A stretch of DNA of 7,936 nt from NCBI GenBank assembly GCA_031287245.1, contig JAITTD010000161.1:1-7936 (forward strand), written 5' to 3'. Below are positions 1-5,524 of the stretch, piece by piece (positions within the stretch are counted from its first letter, which is position 1; every line of letters begins with the position of its first letter). Origin of the DNA: Bacteroidales bacterium. Its GTDB lineage: Bacteria > Bacteroidota > Bacteroidia > Bacteroidales > UBA4181. A program made the translations under genes and the position numbers. The notes beneath the pieces are model-generated. The model had not been told where the DNA came from, made no database searches, and saw nothing but the letters and a program-made list of their open reading frames with translations.

Positions 1-27
1 GCAGAACATGAATTGGTAGCCTTTTAG

Positions 28-118
28 TGCTGCCTTTCAGGCAGTAGTGTTCGTGTGTTCGCACTACCGCAGGCAACGCTTCGCTCGCCTGCGGTTATGA
101 AAATCAAGCCCTTCGGGC
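28..118. repeat. Cluster of four short inverted repeats (hairpins)
   Basis: Four perfect stem-loops follow each other closely. CTGCCT (30-35) pairs with AGGCAG (39-44) around a TTC loop. GTAGTG (44-49) pairs with CACTAC (62-67). ACCGCAGGC (66-74) pairs with GCCTGCGGT (87-95) around a 12-nt loop. GCCC (108-111) pairs with GGGC (115-118), again around TTC. The second stem shares edge bases with the first and third, so they compete or stack. The heptamer GGCAACG occurs twice (72-78 and 116-122). The stretch is visibly richer in G+C than the AT-rich DNA after it. No T-run follows any stem, so it is not a standard intrinsic terminator. It could be a REP-like intergenic repeat or the 3' end of an upstream transcript. 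The pairing is directly visible; the identity is unknown. Confidence 0.5.
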
Positions 119-186
119 AACGTATCACCTCAAAAAAATATTTAGCCATAAAAAATAAAAATAGTTATCATTATCAAAAATATTCT

Positions 187-195
187 TACCTTTGC
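187..195 (+). promoter_or_regulatory. Bacteroidota -7 promoter element of rplS
   Basis: TACCTTTGC matches the Bacteroidota primary sigma factor -7 consensus TAnnTTTG and lies 33 nt before the rplS start. Transcription would begin near 201-203, giving a leader of about 26-28 nt. A clear TTG -33 box is not visible; the right distance upstream holds only AT-rich sequence (around 163-170). The ten bases 190-199 (CTTTGCAGCC) are identical to those in the tRNA-Pro promoter of this window. Confidence 0.6.
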
Positions 196-228
196 AGCCC
201 AAAATAAACAGATAAATTTATTTCAGTC

Positions 229-573
229 ATGGATTTGGTGAAATTTGTTCAAGAGCAAAATGCAGTAGTACAAGACTTTCCGAAGTTTGCAAGTGGAGAT
301 ACCATTACGGTTCACTATAAAATCAAAGAAGGAAACAAAGAACGTGTACAGCAATACAGAGGCGTTGTTATTCAGCGTAAAAGCACTTCGTTTACCGTAC
401 GCAAAATGTCCGGTGAAATAGGCGTTGAGAGGATTTTCCCTATCAACTCGCCCTTCATTGAAAAGATAGAAATCAACAAATACGGCAAAGTGCGTCGTGC
501 AAGGATTTTCTATCTGCGCAATCTTACCGGCAAGAAGGCTCGTATCGCTGAAAAGAAGATGGTTACCGCCTGA
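229..573 (+). CDS. rplS: 50S ribosomal protein L19
   Basis: This 114-residue protein is ribosomal protein L19, a large-subunit protein at the interface with the 30S subunit. The sequence shows the family hallmarks: an N-terminal helix region (MDLVKFVQEQ), the SH3-like beta-barrel core with FASGDTITVHYKIKEGNKERVQQYRG at about residues 20-45, GVVIQRK at about 45-51, the SGEIGVERIFPINSP segment at about 61-75, and the basic tail GKVRRARIFYLRNLTGKKARI near the C-terminus. Length and full coverage fit an intact L19. The ATG at 229 is the first codon that gives the normal N-terminus, and it sits just after a -7 promoter element. No Shine-Dalgarno sequence is visible, as is normal in Bacteroidota. 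It heads a close-packed run of genes with no obvious terminator after it. Confidence 0.97.
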   Translation: MDLVKFVQEQNAVVQDFPKFASGDTITVHYKIKEGNKERVQQYRGVVIQRKSTSFTVRKMSGEIGVERIFPINSPFIEKIEINKYGKVRRARIFYLRNLTGKKARIAEKKMVTA

Positions 574-605
574 TTGGGGTAAATAACCTGTCATATCAAG
601 TAAAT

Positions 606-1514
606 ATGGCATTAAAAAGAATTTGTTGCATCTGCAACTTATTGTTTCTGCTGGTCATTCTGCCGGCAGAGGGTCATGGCAAACCTAAAAGCATTGTTGC
701 GCAAGGGGCTGCGGTAAAAAAAATAGCCGAAGGGTTTAGTTTTACCGAAGGTCCTGTTGCGGATAAGAAGGGGAATGTCTATTTCACAGACCAACCCAAT
801 AATCGCATTCTTATCTGGAGCATAGACGGCAAACTTTCCGAGTTTCACAATGATTGCGGACGCGCCAACGGTCTATATTTCGATGCCAACGGCAATTTGC
901 TTTCCTGCTCAGATGCGGACAATGAGTTGTGGAGCATTGACATGGCAGGCAATCACACTGTCTTGGTGAGCGAATACGACGGCAAGAAACTGAACGGACC
1001 CAACGATTTGTGGCGGCATCCTTCAGGCGGCATCTATTTTACCGATCCCCTTTATGCACGCAACTACTGGACGCGCTCGCCTGATATGCAGCAGGACGGT
1101 CAGCACGTTTATTTCCTGTCTGCCAACAGAAAAACCTTGACAAGAGTGGAAACCACACTGAAACAACCGAACGGAATCATTGGCTCGCCCGACGGCAAAC
1201 GGCTGTATGTGGCTGACATCGGAGCCGGCAAAACATACGTTTACCAAATCGCGCCCGATGGAACACTTTCCGGCAAGACTCTTTTCGCCCCAATGGGTTC
1301 CGATGGCATGACTATCGACCAAAATGAAAATATTTACCTGACGGGAAAAGGCGTGACGGTCTTCAACCGAAAGGGGGAACAGATAGAACACATCGCTGTA
1401 GAGGCAGGCTGGACTGCGAATGTCTGCTTCGGAGGCAAAGATATGAAAACCCTTTTCATCACCGCTTCACAGTATTTATACAGTTTGCGGATGAATGTCA
1501 AAGGCATAAAGTAA
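606..1514 (+). CDS. Secreted SMP-30/gluconolactonase/LRE-like beta-propeller protein
   Basis: A 302-residue protein of the SMP-30/gluconolactonase family, a six-bladed propeller binding one divalent metal. Family members hydrolyse sugar lactones or related esters; the substrate here cannot be told from sequence. Residues 1-25 look like a Sec signal peptide (basic start, hydrophobic NLLFLLVILP, small residues AEGHG), so it should act in the periplasm or outside. Expected metal and active-site residues are present: E48 in FTEGP, N133 in GPNDLW, N189 in QPNGI and D233 in SDGM. Repeated blade motifs such as GNVYFTDQPNNRI, GGIYFTDPLY, KRLYVAD and ENIYLTG cover the chain, and the length fits an intact enzyme. 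It starts 32 nt after rplS and ends 18 nt before the Tat-like gene, with no promoter motif seen, so co-transcription is likely. An additional lactonase pathway role cannot be inferred from the neighbours. Confidence 0.88.
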   Translation: MALKRICCICNLLFLLVILPAEGHGKPKSIVAQGAAVKKIAEGFSFTEGPVADKKGNVYFTDQPNNRILIWSIDGKLSEFHNDCGRANGLYFDANGNLLSCSDADNELWSIDMAGNHTVLVSEYDGKKLNGPNDLWRHPSGGIYFTDPLYARNYWTRSPDMQQDGQHVYFLSANRKTLTRVETTLKQPNGIIGSPDGKRLYVADIGAGKTYVYQIAPDGTLSGKTLFAPMGSDGMTIDQNENIYLTGKGVTVFNRKGEQIEHIAVEAGWTANVCFGGKDMKTLFITASQYLYSLRMNVKGIK

Positions 1515-1532
1515 AATATAAAATTTAGAGAC

Positions 1533-1949
1533 ATGATTAGTGGAGGGGAAATTTTCATCATATTGCTGGCAGTTCTGCTGCTTTTCGGTTCAAACAAGAT
1601 TCCGGAAATTACCCGTATGATGGGCAAAGGAGTACGGGAATTTAAAAAGGCAACCGATGACATCAAGCGCGAATTTGACAACAATACTTCCGGTATGATG
1701 GACGATTTTAAAGCCATCAAGAACGATATTACAGGCACTTTGGAACAAGAAATTGCAGCGCCTTTGCAGGAAACCACCAATGAAACGATTCAAATGGTGG
1801 AGGAAAATTTCAAAGACCCTTACAGCCACGACGATTATTACGACAACAAAGAGTACAACCACACACAAACCAACGAGTATGCCGAAGCATTAGCCGAAGA
1901 TAATCCGCCGCCGACTGCAGAACCCGCTCCCGAACCCACACAAGCCTAA
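1533..1949 (+). CDS. tatA: Twin-arginine translocase TatA/TatB-family protein
   Basis: A 138-residue single-pass membrane protein of the TatA/B family, which forms the pore-like component of the Sec-independent export of folded proteins. The architecture is diagnostic: a very short periplasmic N-terminus (MISGGE), one transmembrane helix at about residues 6-18 (IFIILLAVLLLFG), the hinge FGSNKIPE at about 18-25, then an amphipathic helix containing MGKGVREFKKATDDIKREF at about 31-49. The rest is a long acidic, polar tail, with repeated D/Y/N residues at about 95-112 and a Pro/Glu/Ala-rich end. The tail makes it longer than a minimal TatA and nearer TatB in size, so TatA versus TatB is uncertain; many Bacteroidota may use one TatA-type protein. 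No tatC lies in the window. The stop is 4 nt before the next start, which suggests translational coupling with the ABC ATPase gene. Confidence 0.88.
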   Translation: MISGGEIFIILLAVLLLFGSNKIPEITRMMGKGVREFKKATDDIKREFDNNTSGMMDDFKAIKNDITGTLEQEIAAPLQETTNETIQMVEENFKDPYSHDDYYDNKEYNHTQTNEYAEALAEDNPPPTAEPAPEPTQA

Positions 1950-1953
1950 GCGT

Positions 1954-2637
1954 ATGATACAGGGGCAACAAATCACCAAATCCTTTGGAAATTTACAGGT
2001 ATTGAAAGGAATAGACATTCGGATACCTGCAAGTAAGATTGTATCCATTGTGGGAGCCAGCGGCGCCGGAAAAACCACCCTTTTGCAAATATTGGGCACC
2101 TTGAGCCGCCCCACCGGAGGAAAAATTTTTATCGAAGGGCAAGAAGTAAGCCGACTGAACGAAAAAGAATTGTCGCAGTTTCGCAACCGAAATATCGGAT
2201 TTGTATTTCAATTTCATCATCTGCTGCCCGAATTTACCGCATTGGAAAACGTGTGCATCCCTGCGTATATCCGCAACTCTCCAAAAGTCAAAACCGAACA
2301 GAAAGCCAAAGAACTGTTGAGTTTTCTCGGATTGGAAGAGCGAATGTCGCACAAACCCGATGAATTGTCGGGAGGCGAACAACAGCGTGTGTCAGTAGCC
2401 CGGGCGCTCATCAACGATCCCAAGGTGATTTTCGCCGACGAACCGTCAGGAAACCTTGATTCAAAAAACAAACAGGAATTGCACTCGCTGTTTTTCACAC
2501 TGCGCGACACTTTCAAGCAAACCTTTGTTATCGTCACCCACGACGCCGGTCTTGCCGGAATGTCAGACATTCAATATGAAATGGCTGACGGAAAGATGGT
2601 AGGAAAAACCGAACTTGCCGCCGAAATAAACATCTAA
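1954..2637 (+). CDS. lolD: ABC transporter ATP-binding protein, LolD/MacB type
   Basis: A 227-residue ABC ATPase with all catalytic motifs intact: Walker A GASGAGKT (34-41), Q-loop Q86 in VFQFHHLLPEF, signature LSGGEQQ (138-144), Walker B VIFADEP (158-164), D-loop SGNLD (165-169) and the switch histidine H196. The FVFQFHHLLPEFTALENV segment and the overall length are typical of the LolD branch. In proteobacteria LolD powers the LolCE complex that extracts outer-membrane lipoproteins from the inner membrane; related MacB-type ATPases power export or mechanotransmission. No membrane partner is encoded beside it, which is common for this gene in Bacteroidota, where lolC/E-like genes are often elsewhere. 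It follows the Tat-like gene by 4 nt and precedes hisH by 12 nt. The LolD name is a family-level assignment; the general ABC ATPase call is certain. Confidence 0.88.
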   Translation: MIQGQQITKSFGNLQVLKGIDIRIPASKIVSIVGASGAGKTTLLQILGTLSRPTGGKIFIEGQEVSRLNEKELSQFRNRNIGFVFQFHHLLPEFTALENVCIPAYIRNSPKVKTEQKAKELLSFLGLEERMSHKPDELSGGEQQRVSVARALINDPKVIFADEPSGNLDSKNKQELHSLFFTLRDTFKQTFVIVTHDAGLAGMSDIQYEMADGKMVGKTELAAEINI

Positions 2638-2649
2638 ACCCGTGTAACA

Positions 2650-3243
2650 GTGAACATCGTCATTATCAAATACAATGCAGGCAACATCTTCTCGGTCGAT
2701 TATGCGTTGCGGCGTTTGGGCATACAGGCAGAAATCACCGGCGACCACCAAAAAATAAAGGCAGCCGACAAAGTGATATTCCCCGGAGTAGGCGAAGCCT
2801 TCACTACGATGCAATACTTGCGCAAACATGGCTTGGACACGCTCATTTGCGGGTTGCAGCAGCCTGTATTGGGCATCTGCATTGGTTTACAACTCATGTG
2901 CAGCCGTTCGGAAGAGGGCAATGCCACTTGTTTGGATATTTTTGACGAAGAAGTCGTCCGTTTTCGCCCGTCGCAAGGTATCAAAGTACCCCATATCGGC
3001 TGGAACAGCCTGCAAAACATGAAAACACCGCTATTTGACGGCTTACCAGCCAATCCCTATGTCTATTTTGTGCATAGTTATCACGCCTCCACCGGCACAC
3101 ATACCATTGGCACTTCCGATTATCCGACACCCTTTTCCGCGGCGCTGCAACGCGACAATTTCTATGCCGTACAGTTCCATCCCGAAAAAAGCGGAGAGGC
3201 AGGCGCACGTATATTGAAAAATTTTATCGAAAAGATAAATTGA
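2650..3243 (+). CDS. hisH: Imidazole glycerol phosphate synthase glutaminase subunit HisH
   Basis: This 197-residue class I glutamine amidotransferase supplies ammonia from glutamine to HisF. The HisH-HisF complex turns PRFAR into imidazole glycerol phosphate (histidine synthesis) and AICAR (purine synthesis). The catalytic triad is visible: C77 in GICIGLQ, and H177 and E179 in QFHPEKS. The N-terminus (NIVIIKYNAGNIFSV), the PGVG oxyanion region (45-48), the PHIGWN motif (114-119) and YFVHSYH (139-145) are all HisH-specific. The start is GTG: no in-frame ATG lies upstream before the stop that ends lolD, and the next in-frame ATG would remove the first strand. The gene follows lolD by 12 nt and is the last of the run. 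No hisF, hisA or other his gene is present, so it either sits apart from the his operon or is an extra copy. Confidence 0.94.
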   Translation: MNIVIIKYNAGNIFSVDYALRRLGIQAEITGDHQKIKAADKVIFPGVGEAFTTMQYLRKHGLDTLICGLQQPVLGICIGLQLMCSRSEEGNATCLDIFDEEVVRFRPSQGIKVPHIGWNSLQNMKTPLFDGLPANPYVYFVHSYHASTGTHTIGTSDYPTPFSAALQRDNFYAVQFHPEKSGEAGARILKNFIEKIN

Positions 3244-3278
3244 TTGTCGCTTATTCAAAAATAATCCATTATCTTTGC
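3244..3278 (+). promoter_or_regulatory. Promoter of tRNA-Pro
   Basis: TTG at 3244-3246 and TATCTTTGC at 3270-3278 are separated by 23 nt, close to the Bacteroidota -33/-7 arrangement. Transcription would start near 3285, about 10 nt before the tRNA. The TTG begins directly after the last base of the hisH stop codon, so the tRNA can be made independently of the upstream run. The bases CTTTGCAGCC (3273-3282) repeat those of the rplS promoter. Confidence 0.7.
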
Positions 3279-3294
3279 AGCCGTTTTTACAATT

Positions 3295-3369
3295 CGGGGT
3301 GTAGCGCAGTCCGGTTAGCGTATCTGCTTTGGGAGCAGAGGGTCGCAGGTTCGAATCCTGCCACCCCGA
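3295..3369 (+). tRNA. tRNA-Pro (anticodon UGG)
   Basis: The 75-nt sequence folds into a complete cloverleaf. The acceptor stem CGGGGTG (3295-3301) pairs fully with CACCCCG (3362-3368), followed by discriminator A (3369). The anticodon stem TCTGC/GCAGA (3323-3327/3335-3339) encloses the loop TTTGGGA with anticodon TGG at 3330-3332, which reads proline CCN codons. The T arm GCAGG/CCTGC (3345-3349/3357-3361) holds the canonical TTCGAAT loop. C1-G72, A73 and G37 are typical proline tRNA identity features in bacteria. The CCA end is not encoded and must be added after transcription. Confidence 0.97.
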
Positions 3370-3395
3370 CAGTGAACGGAATAAATTATGAATTA

Positions 3396-3429
3396 AAAAT
3401 TACGAATGACACGCATTTTTTGTAATTTT
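3396..3429 (+). other. AT-rich inverted repeat downstream of tRNA-Pro
   Basis: AAAATTAC (3396-3403) pairs with GTAATTTT (3422-3429), and an inner AATG (3405-3408) pairs with CATT (3414-3417) followed by a run of T. This could end or help process the tRNA transcript, but the stem is almost all A-T and would be a weak terminator. The right arm overlaps a -7-like element (TAATTTTGC, 3423-3431), so the structure might instead be chance in AT-rich DNA. Confidence 0.3.
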
Positions 3430-3431
3430 GC
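3423..3431 (+). promoter_or_regulatory. Possible distal -7 element upstream of the P-II gene
   Basis: TAATTTTGC fits TAnnTTTG with the trailing C seen in the stronger promoters of this window. No convincing TTG lies about 20 nt upstream. A transcript from here would carry a leader of about 210 nt before the P-II start and would include the 14-codon frame at 3488-3532. In DNA this AT-rich a chance match is likely. Confidence 0.3.
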
Positions 3432-3565
3432 AAGCAAAACATAAAACCGGCAACTATCCATTATTCATCATTAATAATTTGACAGCTATGACACCCAAAA
3501 AAAGCGCTTACTTTAATCTATTGTTTCAATAATTGGTTTTTTTATTTCAAATCGAAACTAATTTG

Positions 3566-3573
3566 TATTTTTG
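3566..3573 (+). promoter_or_regulatory. Possible upstream promoter (P1) of the P-II/amt operon
   Basis: TATTTTTG fits the -7 consensus and lies 76 nt before the P-II start. Its surroundings resemble the P2 element: AATTTGTATTTTTGTG here versus AATTTCGTATTTTTGCAC at P2, so the two may be duplicated promoters. No good -33 TTG is seen. Confidence 0.35.
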
Positions 3574-3596
3574 TGTAAAAAAATATCGATAATGAA

Positions 3597-3627
3597 TGTG
3601 ATTTATATTACAATTTCGTATTTTTGC
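3597..3627 (+). promoter_or_regulatory. Likely proximal promoter (P2) of the P-II/amt operon
   Basis: TATTTTTGC (3619-3627) is a full -7 match with trailing C. TGTG at 3597-3600 is a weak candidate for the -33 box, 18 nt away. Transcription would begin near 3633, giving a leader of about 17 nt before the P-II start at 3650, similar to the leader lengths elsewhere in the window. No binding site for a known nitrogen regulator was recognised. Confidence 0.5.
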
Positions 3628-3649
3628 ACAAATTTAAATTATCATTCAA

Positions 3650-3997
3650 ATGAAAAAAATAGAAGCAATTATTCGTAAAACAAAGTTTGACGAAGTGAAA
3701 GAGGCGCTGTTGGACGCCGAAATTGAATGGTTTTCCTACTACGATGTGCGCGGAGTAGGCAAAACCCGACAAGAGCGGATTTACCGCGGAGTAGTGTATG
3801 ACACCAGTTATATAGAGCGGACGCTGCTCACCATTATCGTGCGCGATGTGAATGTGGAACGAACGGTGCAAGCCATTCTGAAAACGGCACAGACAGGAGA
3901 AATCGGCGATGGTCGTATCTTCATCTCGCCGGTAGAAGATGCTGTACGGATTCGTACCGGCGAAAGAGGCGATATTTCCTTATATGATTTCAAATAA
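3650..3997 (+). CDS. glnK: Nitrogen regulatory protein P-II (GlnB/GlnK family)
   Basis: A 115-residue P-II protein, a trimeric cytoplasmic sensor of ATP/ADP and 2-oxoglutarate that reports nitrogen status. The fold is complete: MKKIEAIIR start, T-loop at about residues 36-54, B-loop TGEIGDGRIF (82-91) and C-loop RIRTG (100-104). The tyrosine equivalent to uridylylated Y51 is kept as Y50 in IYRGVVY. Compared with E. coli GlnB the T-loop is one residue shorter (GVGKTRQERIYRG), position 39 is T instead of the Mg/2-oxoglutarate contact Q, K58 aligns with R57, and the C-terminus is extended (GDISLYDFK). Position alignments were done by eye. The gene lies 26 nt before amt with no terminator between, the classic glnK-amtB pairing, so its main task is probably to block Amt when ammonium is plentiful. 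GlnK is preferred over GlnB because of this linkage. Confidence 0.93.
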   Translation: MKKIEAIIRKTKFDEVKEALLDAEIEWFSYYDVRGVGKTRQERIYRGVVYDTSYIERTLLTIIVRDVNVERTVQAILKTAQTGEIGDGRIFISPVEDAVRIRTGERGDISLYDFK

Positions 3998-4023
3998 ATT
4001 GTTCAACAAAAAATAAACAGATA

Positions 4024-5355
4024 ATGAAGAAGAGATTTTTGATGATTTGCGGAATTATTTTTTCCCTTTTTGTATTGCCGGCTGTGGCGATGGCACAAGA
4101 CGGAGAAGCCGTGCTCGACAGTGGCAATACGGCATGGATGATTGTCGCCACCATTTTAGTGATGTTTATGACCATCCCCGGTTTGGCGTTGTTCTACGGC
4201 GGCTTGGTGAGGCAAAAGAACCTGCTGAGCGTTGTCATGCAATGTTTTGTGTTGGCGGGAGTGATCACTCTTTTATGGTTTGCCTTTGGGTACAGTTGGG
4301 TTTTCGGCACAGGATTGAAGGACAGCGCCTTGGGCTTCTTTATAGGAGGTTTTGACAAGGCGTTCCTGCATGGTATAGGTTTAAATACCTTGAATCCGCT
4401 GGGAGGCAACATTCCCGAAACCCTGTTTGCCCTGTTTCAGTGTATGTTTGCCATCATCACACCGGCGCTGATTATCGGCGCTTTTGCCGAAAGGGTGAAA
4501 TTCTCAGGCTACCTGCTGTTCATCGTGCTGTGGTCAATATTGGTGTATAACCCCATGGCGCATTGGGTGTGGGGTGGCGGCTGGCTGCAAGAGTTAGGCG
4601 CTATTGACTTTGCCGGAGGTACAGTGGTTCATATCAATGCCGGTATTTCGGCTTTGGTAATGGCTGTTCTGATTGGAAAACGCAGAGGTTATAGACCTGA
4701 CCGCCCTACTACGCCTCACAATGTGACATTCGTTTTTCTCGGAGCAGGCTTCCTGTGGTTAGGCTGGTTCGGGTTCAATGCCGGAAGCGGGCTTGCCGCC
4801 GATGGTTTGGCAGCCAATGCCTTTCTGGTGACGCACATTGCCACCGCTACTGCTGTTGTGGTGTGGATGGCTATTGACTGGATACGCAACCTGAAACCGA
4901 CTACGGTAGGCGCCAGTACGGCTGCTGTTGCGGGATTGGTCGCTATTACGCCGGCAGCAGGCTCGGTGGACATCATGGGGGCAATGGCTATCGGTGCATG
5001 CTCTTCGTTTGTCTGCTTCTTTATGGTTGCCGTGGTAAAGGAAAAACTGGGCTACGACGACTCTCTGGATGCTTTTGGCGTACACGGAATGGGCGGTATC
5101 ATTGGGTCGATACTCACAGGCGTGTTTGCCACACAACTCATCACCGGAGAAGGGGGGGCACAGGGCGCTCTTTCGGGCGACTGGCACCAGTTGTGGGTGC
5201 AGATTATCGCCACCGTCGCCACCATCGCGTATAGCACTATCCTTACCACTGTCCTGTTCTTCATCGTGGACAAAACAATAGGGGTGAGGGTGTCGCCGCG
5301 TGTGGAAGAAGAAGGACTGGATATTTACGAACACGGCGAATTGCCTTATAATTAA
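4024..5355 (+). CDS. amt: Ammonium transporter (Amt family)
   Basis: A 443-residue Amt/Mep/Rh-family ammonium channel-transporter of the inner membrane. Residues 1-24 look like a cleavable signal peptide ending VAMA-QDG, as in many bacterial Amt proteins, and about eleven hydrophobic helices follow. Conserved pore and recruitment residues are visible: D195 and H203 in the signature DFAGGTVVHINAG, the twin-histidine partner H354 in DAFGVHGMGG, F142 in MFAIITPALIIGAFAER, and W181/W183 in AHWVWGGGW. The cytoplasmic tail RVEEEGLDIYEHGE (about 426-439) is the conserved segment that contacts P-II. Length and motif order indicate an intact protein. The run of seven G at about 5151-5157 does not break the frame. 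It is co-transcribed with the P-II gene and followed by an intrinsic terminator. Confidence 0.97.
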   Translation: MKKRFLMICGIIFSLFVLPAVAMAQDGEAVLDSGNTAWMIVATILVMFMTIPGLALFYGGLVRQKNLLSVVMQCFVLAGVITLLWFAFGYSWVFGTGLKDSALGFFIGGFDKAFLHGIGLNTLNPLGGNIPETLFALFQCMFAIITPALIIGAFAERVKFSGYLLFIVLWSILVYNPMAHWVWGGGWLQELGAIDFAGGTVVHINAGISALVMAVLIGKRRGYRPDRPTTPHNVTFVFLGAGFLWLGWFGFNAGSGLAADGLAANAFLVTHIATATAVVVWMAIDWIRNLKPTTVGASTAAVAGLVAITPAAGSVDIMGAMAIGACSSFVCFFMVAVVKEKLGYDDSLDAFGVHGMGGIIGSILTGVFATQLITGEGGAQGALSGDWHQLWVQIIATVATIAYSTILTTVLFFIVDKTIGVRVSPRVEEEGLDIYEHGELPYN

Positions 5356-5377
5356 CAACAAACAATTAGGTTAACCG

Positions 5378-5415
5378 AACCCGTATGAGTCAATTTCATA
5401 CGGGTTTTTTATTTT
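5378..5415 (+). terminator. Intrinsic terminator of the P-II/amt operon
   Basis: AACCCGTATGA (5378-5388) pairs perfectly over 11 bp with TCATACGGGTT (5396-5406) across a 7-nt loop. It runs directly into TTTTTT, an A and four more T. It lies 22 nt after the amt stop and separates the nitrogen operon from the thioredoxin-fold gene. Confidence 0.93.
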
Positions 5416-5464
5416 ATTAACAAAAAAATATCTCTGTTTAACAAAAAAGTTCATGATTTGGTAT

Positions 5465-5473
5465 TATATTTGC
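5465..5473 (+). promoter_or_regulatory. -7 promoter element of the thioredoxin-fold gene
   Basis: TATATTTGC matches TAnnTTTG with trailing C and continues CAG as in the rplS and tRNA promoters. Transcription would start near 5480, which supports the coding start at 5525 over the in-frame ATG at 5453, since that codon lies upstream of the predicted transcript. TTTA at 5437-5440 is the only weak -33 candidate. Confidence 0.6.
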
Positions 5474-5524
5474 AGAATATTTTTAATGGTTCGTAATTTT
5501 GATTTTTACTTAAATAATTTTGAT

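Noticed and set aside
1..27. Frame 1 reads eight codons (AEHELVAF) to a TAG at 25-27, as if it were the end of an upstream gene
   Set aside because: Eight codons cannot be assigned to any family, and the other two forward frames also stop quickly. It is possible but unsupported.
574..605. Possible terminator between rplS and the SMP-30-like gene
   Set aside because: Only a very short GGTAAATAACC-type pairing is present and there is no T-run.
223..612. Long reverse-strand open frame opposite rplS
   Set aside because: It is antisense to an unmistakable L19 gene, its protein resembles no family, and it has no promoter. It is a shadow frame.
3240..3425. 61-codon forward open frame across the tRNA-Pro gene
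   Set aside because: It overlaps the whole tRNA and its promoter, so it is a chance frame.
5151..5157. Run of seven G in amt as a possible frameshift or phase-variation tract
   Set aside because: The frame stays open on both sides and the conserved C-terminal tail follows in frame. There is no sign of a switch.
4759..5361. 200-codon reverse-strand open frame inside amt
   Set aside because: It mirrors a conserved, intact Amt coding region, its product is Cys/His/Arg-rich with no recognisable domain, and no start signal is seen.
5453..5524. N-terminal extension of the thioredoxin-fold protein using the ATG at 5453
   Set aside because: The -7 element lies at 5465-5473, inside this extension, and the signal peptide begins cleanly at 5525.
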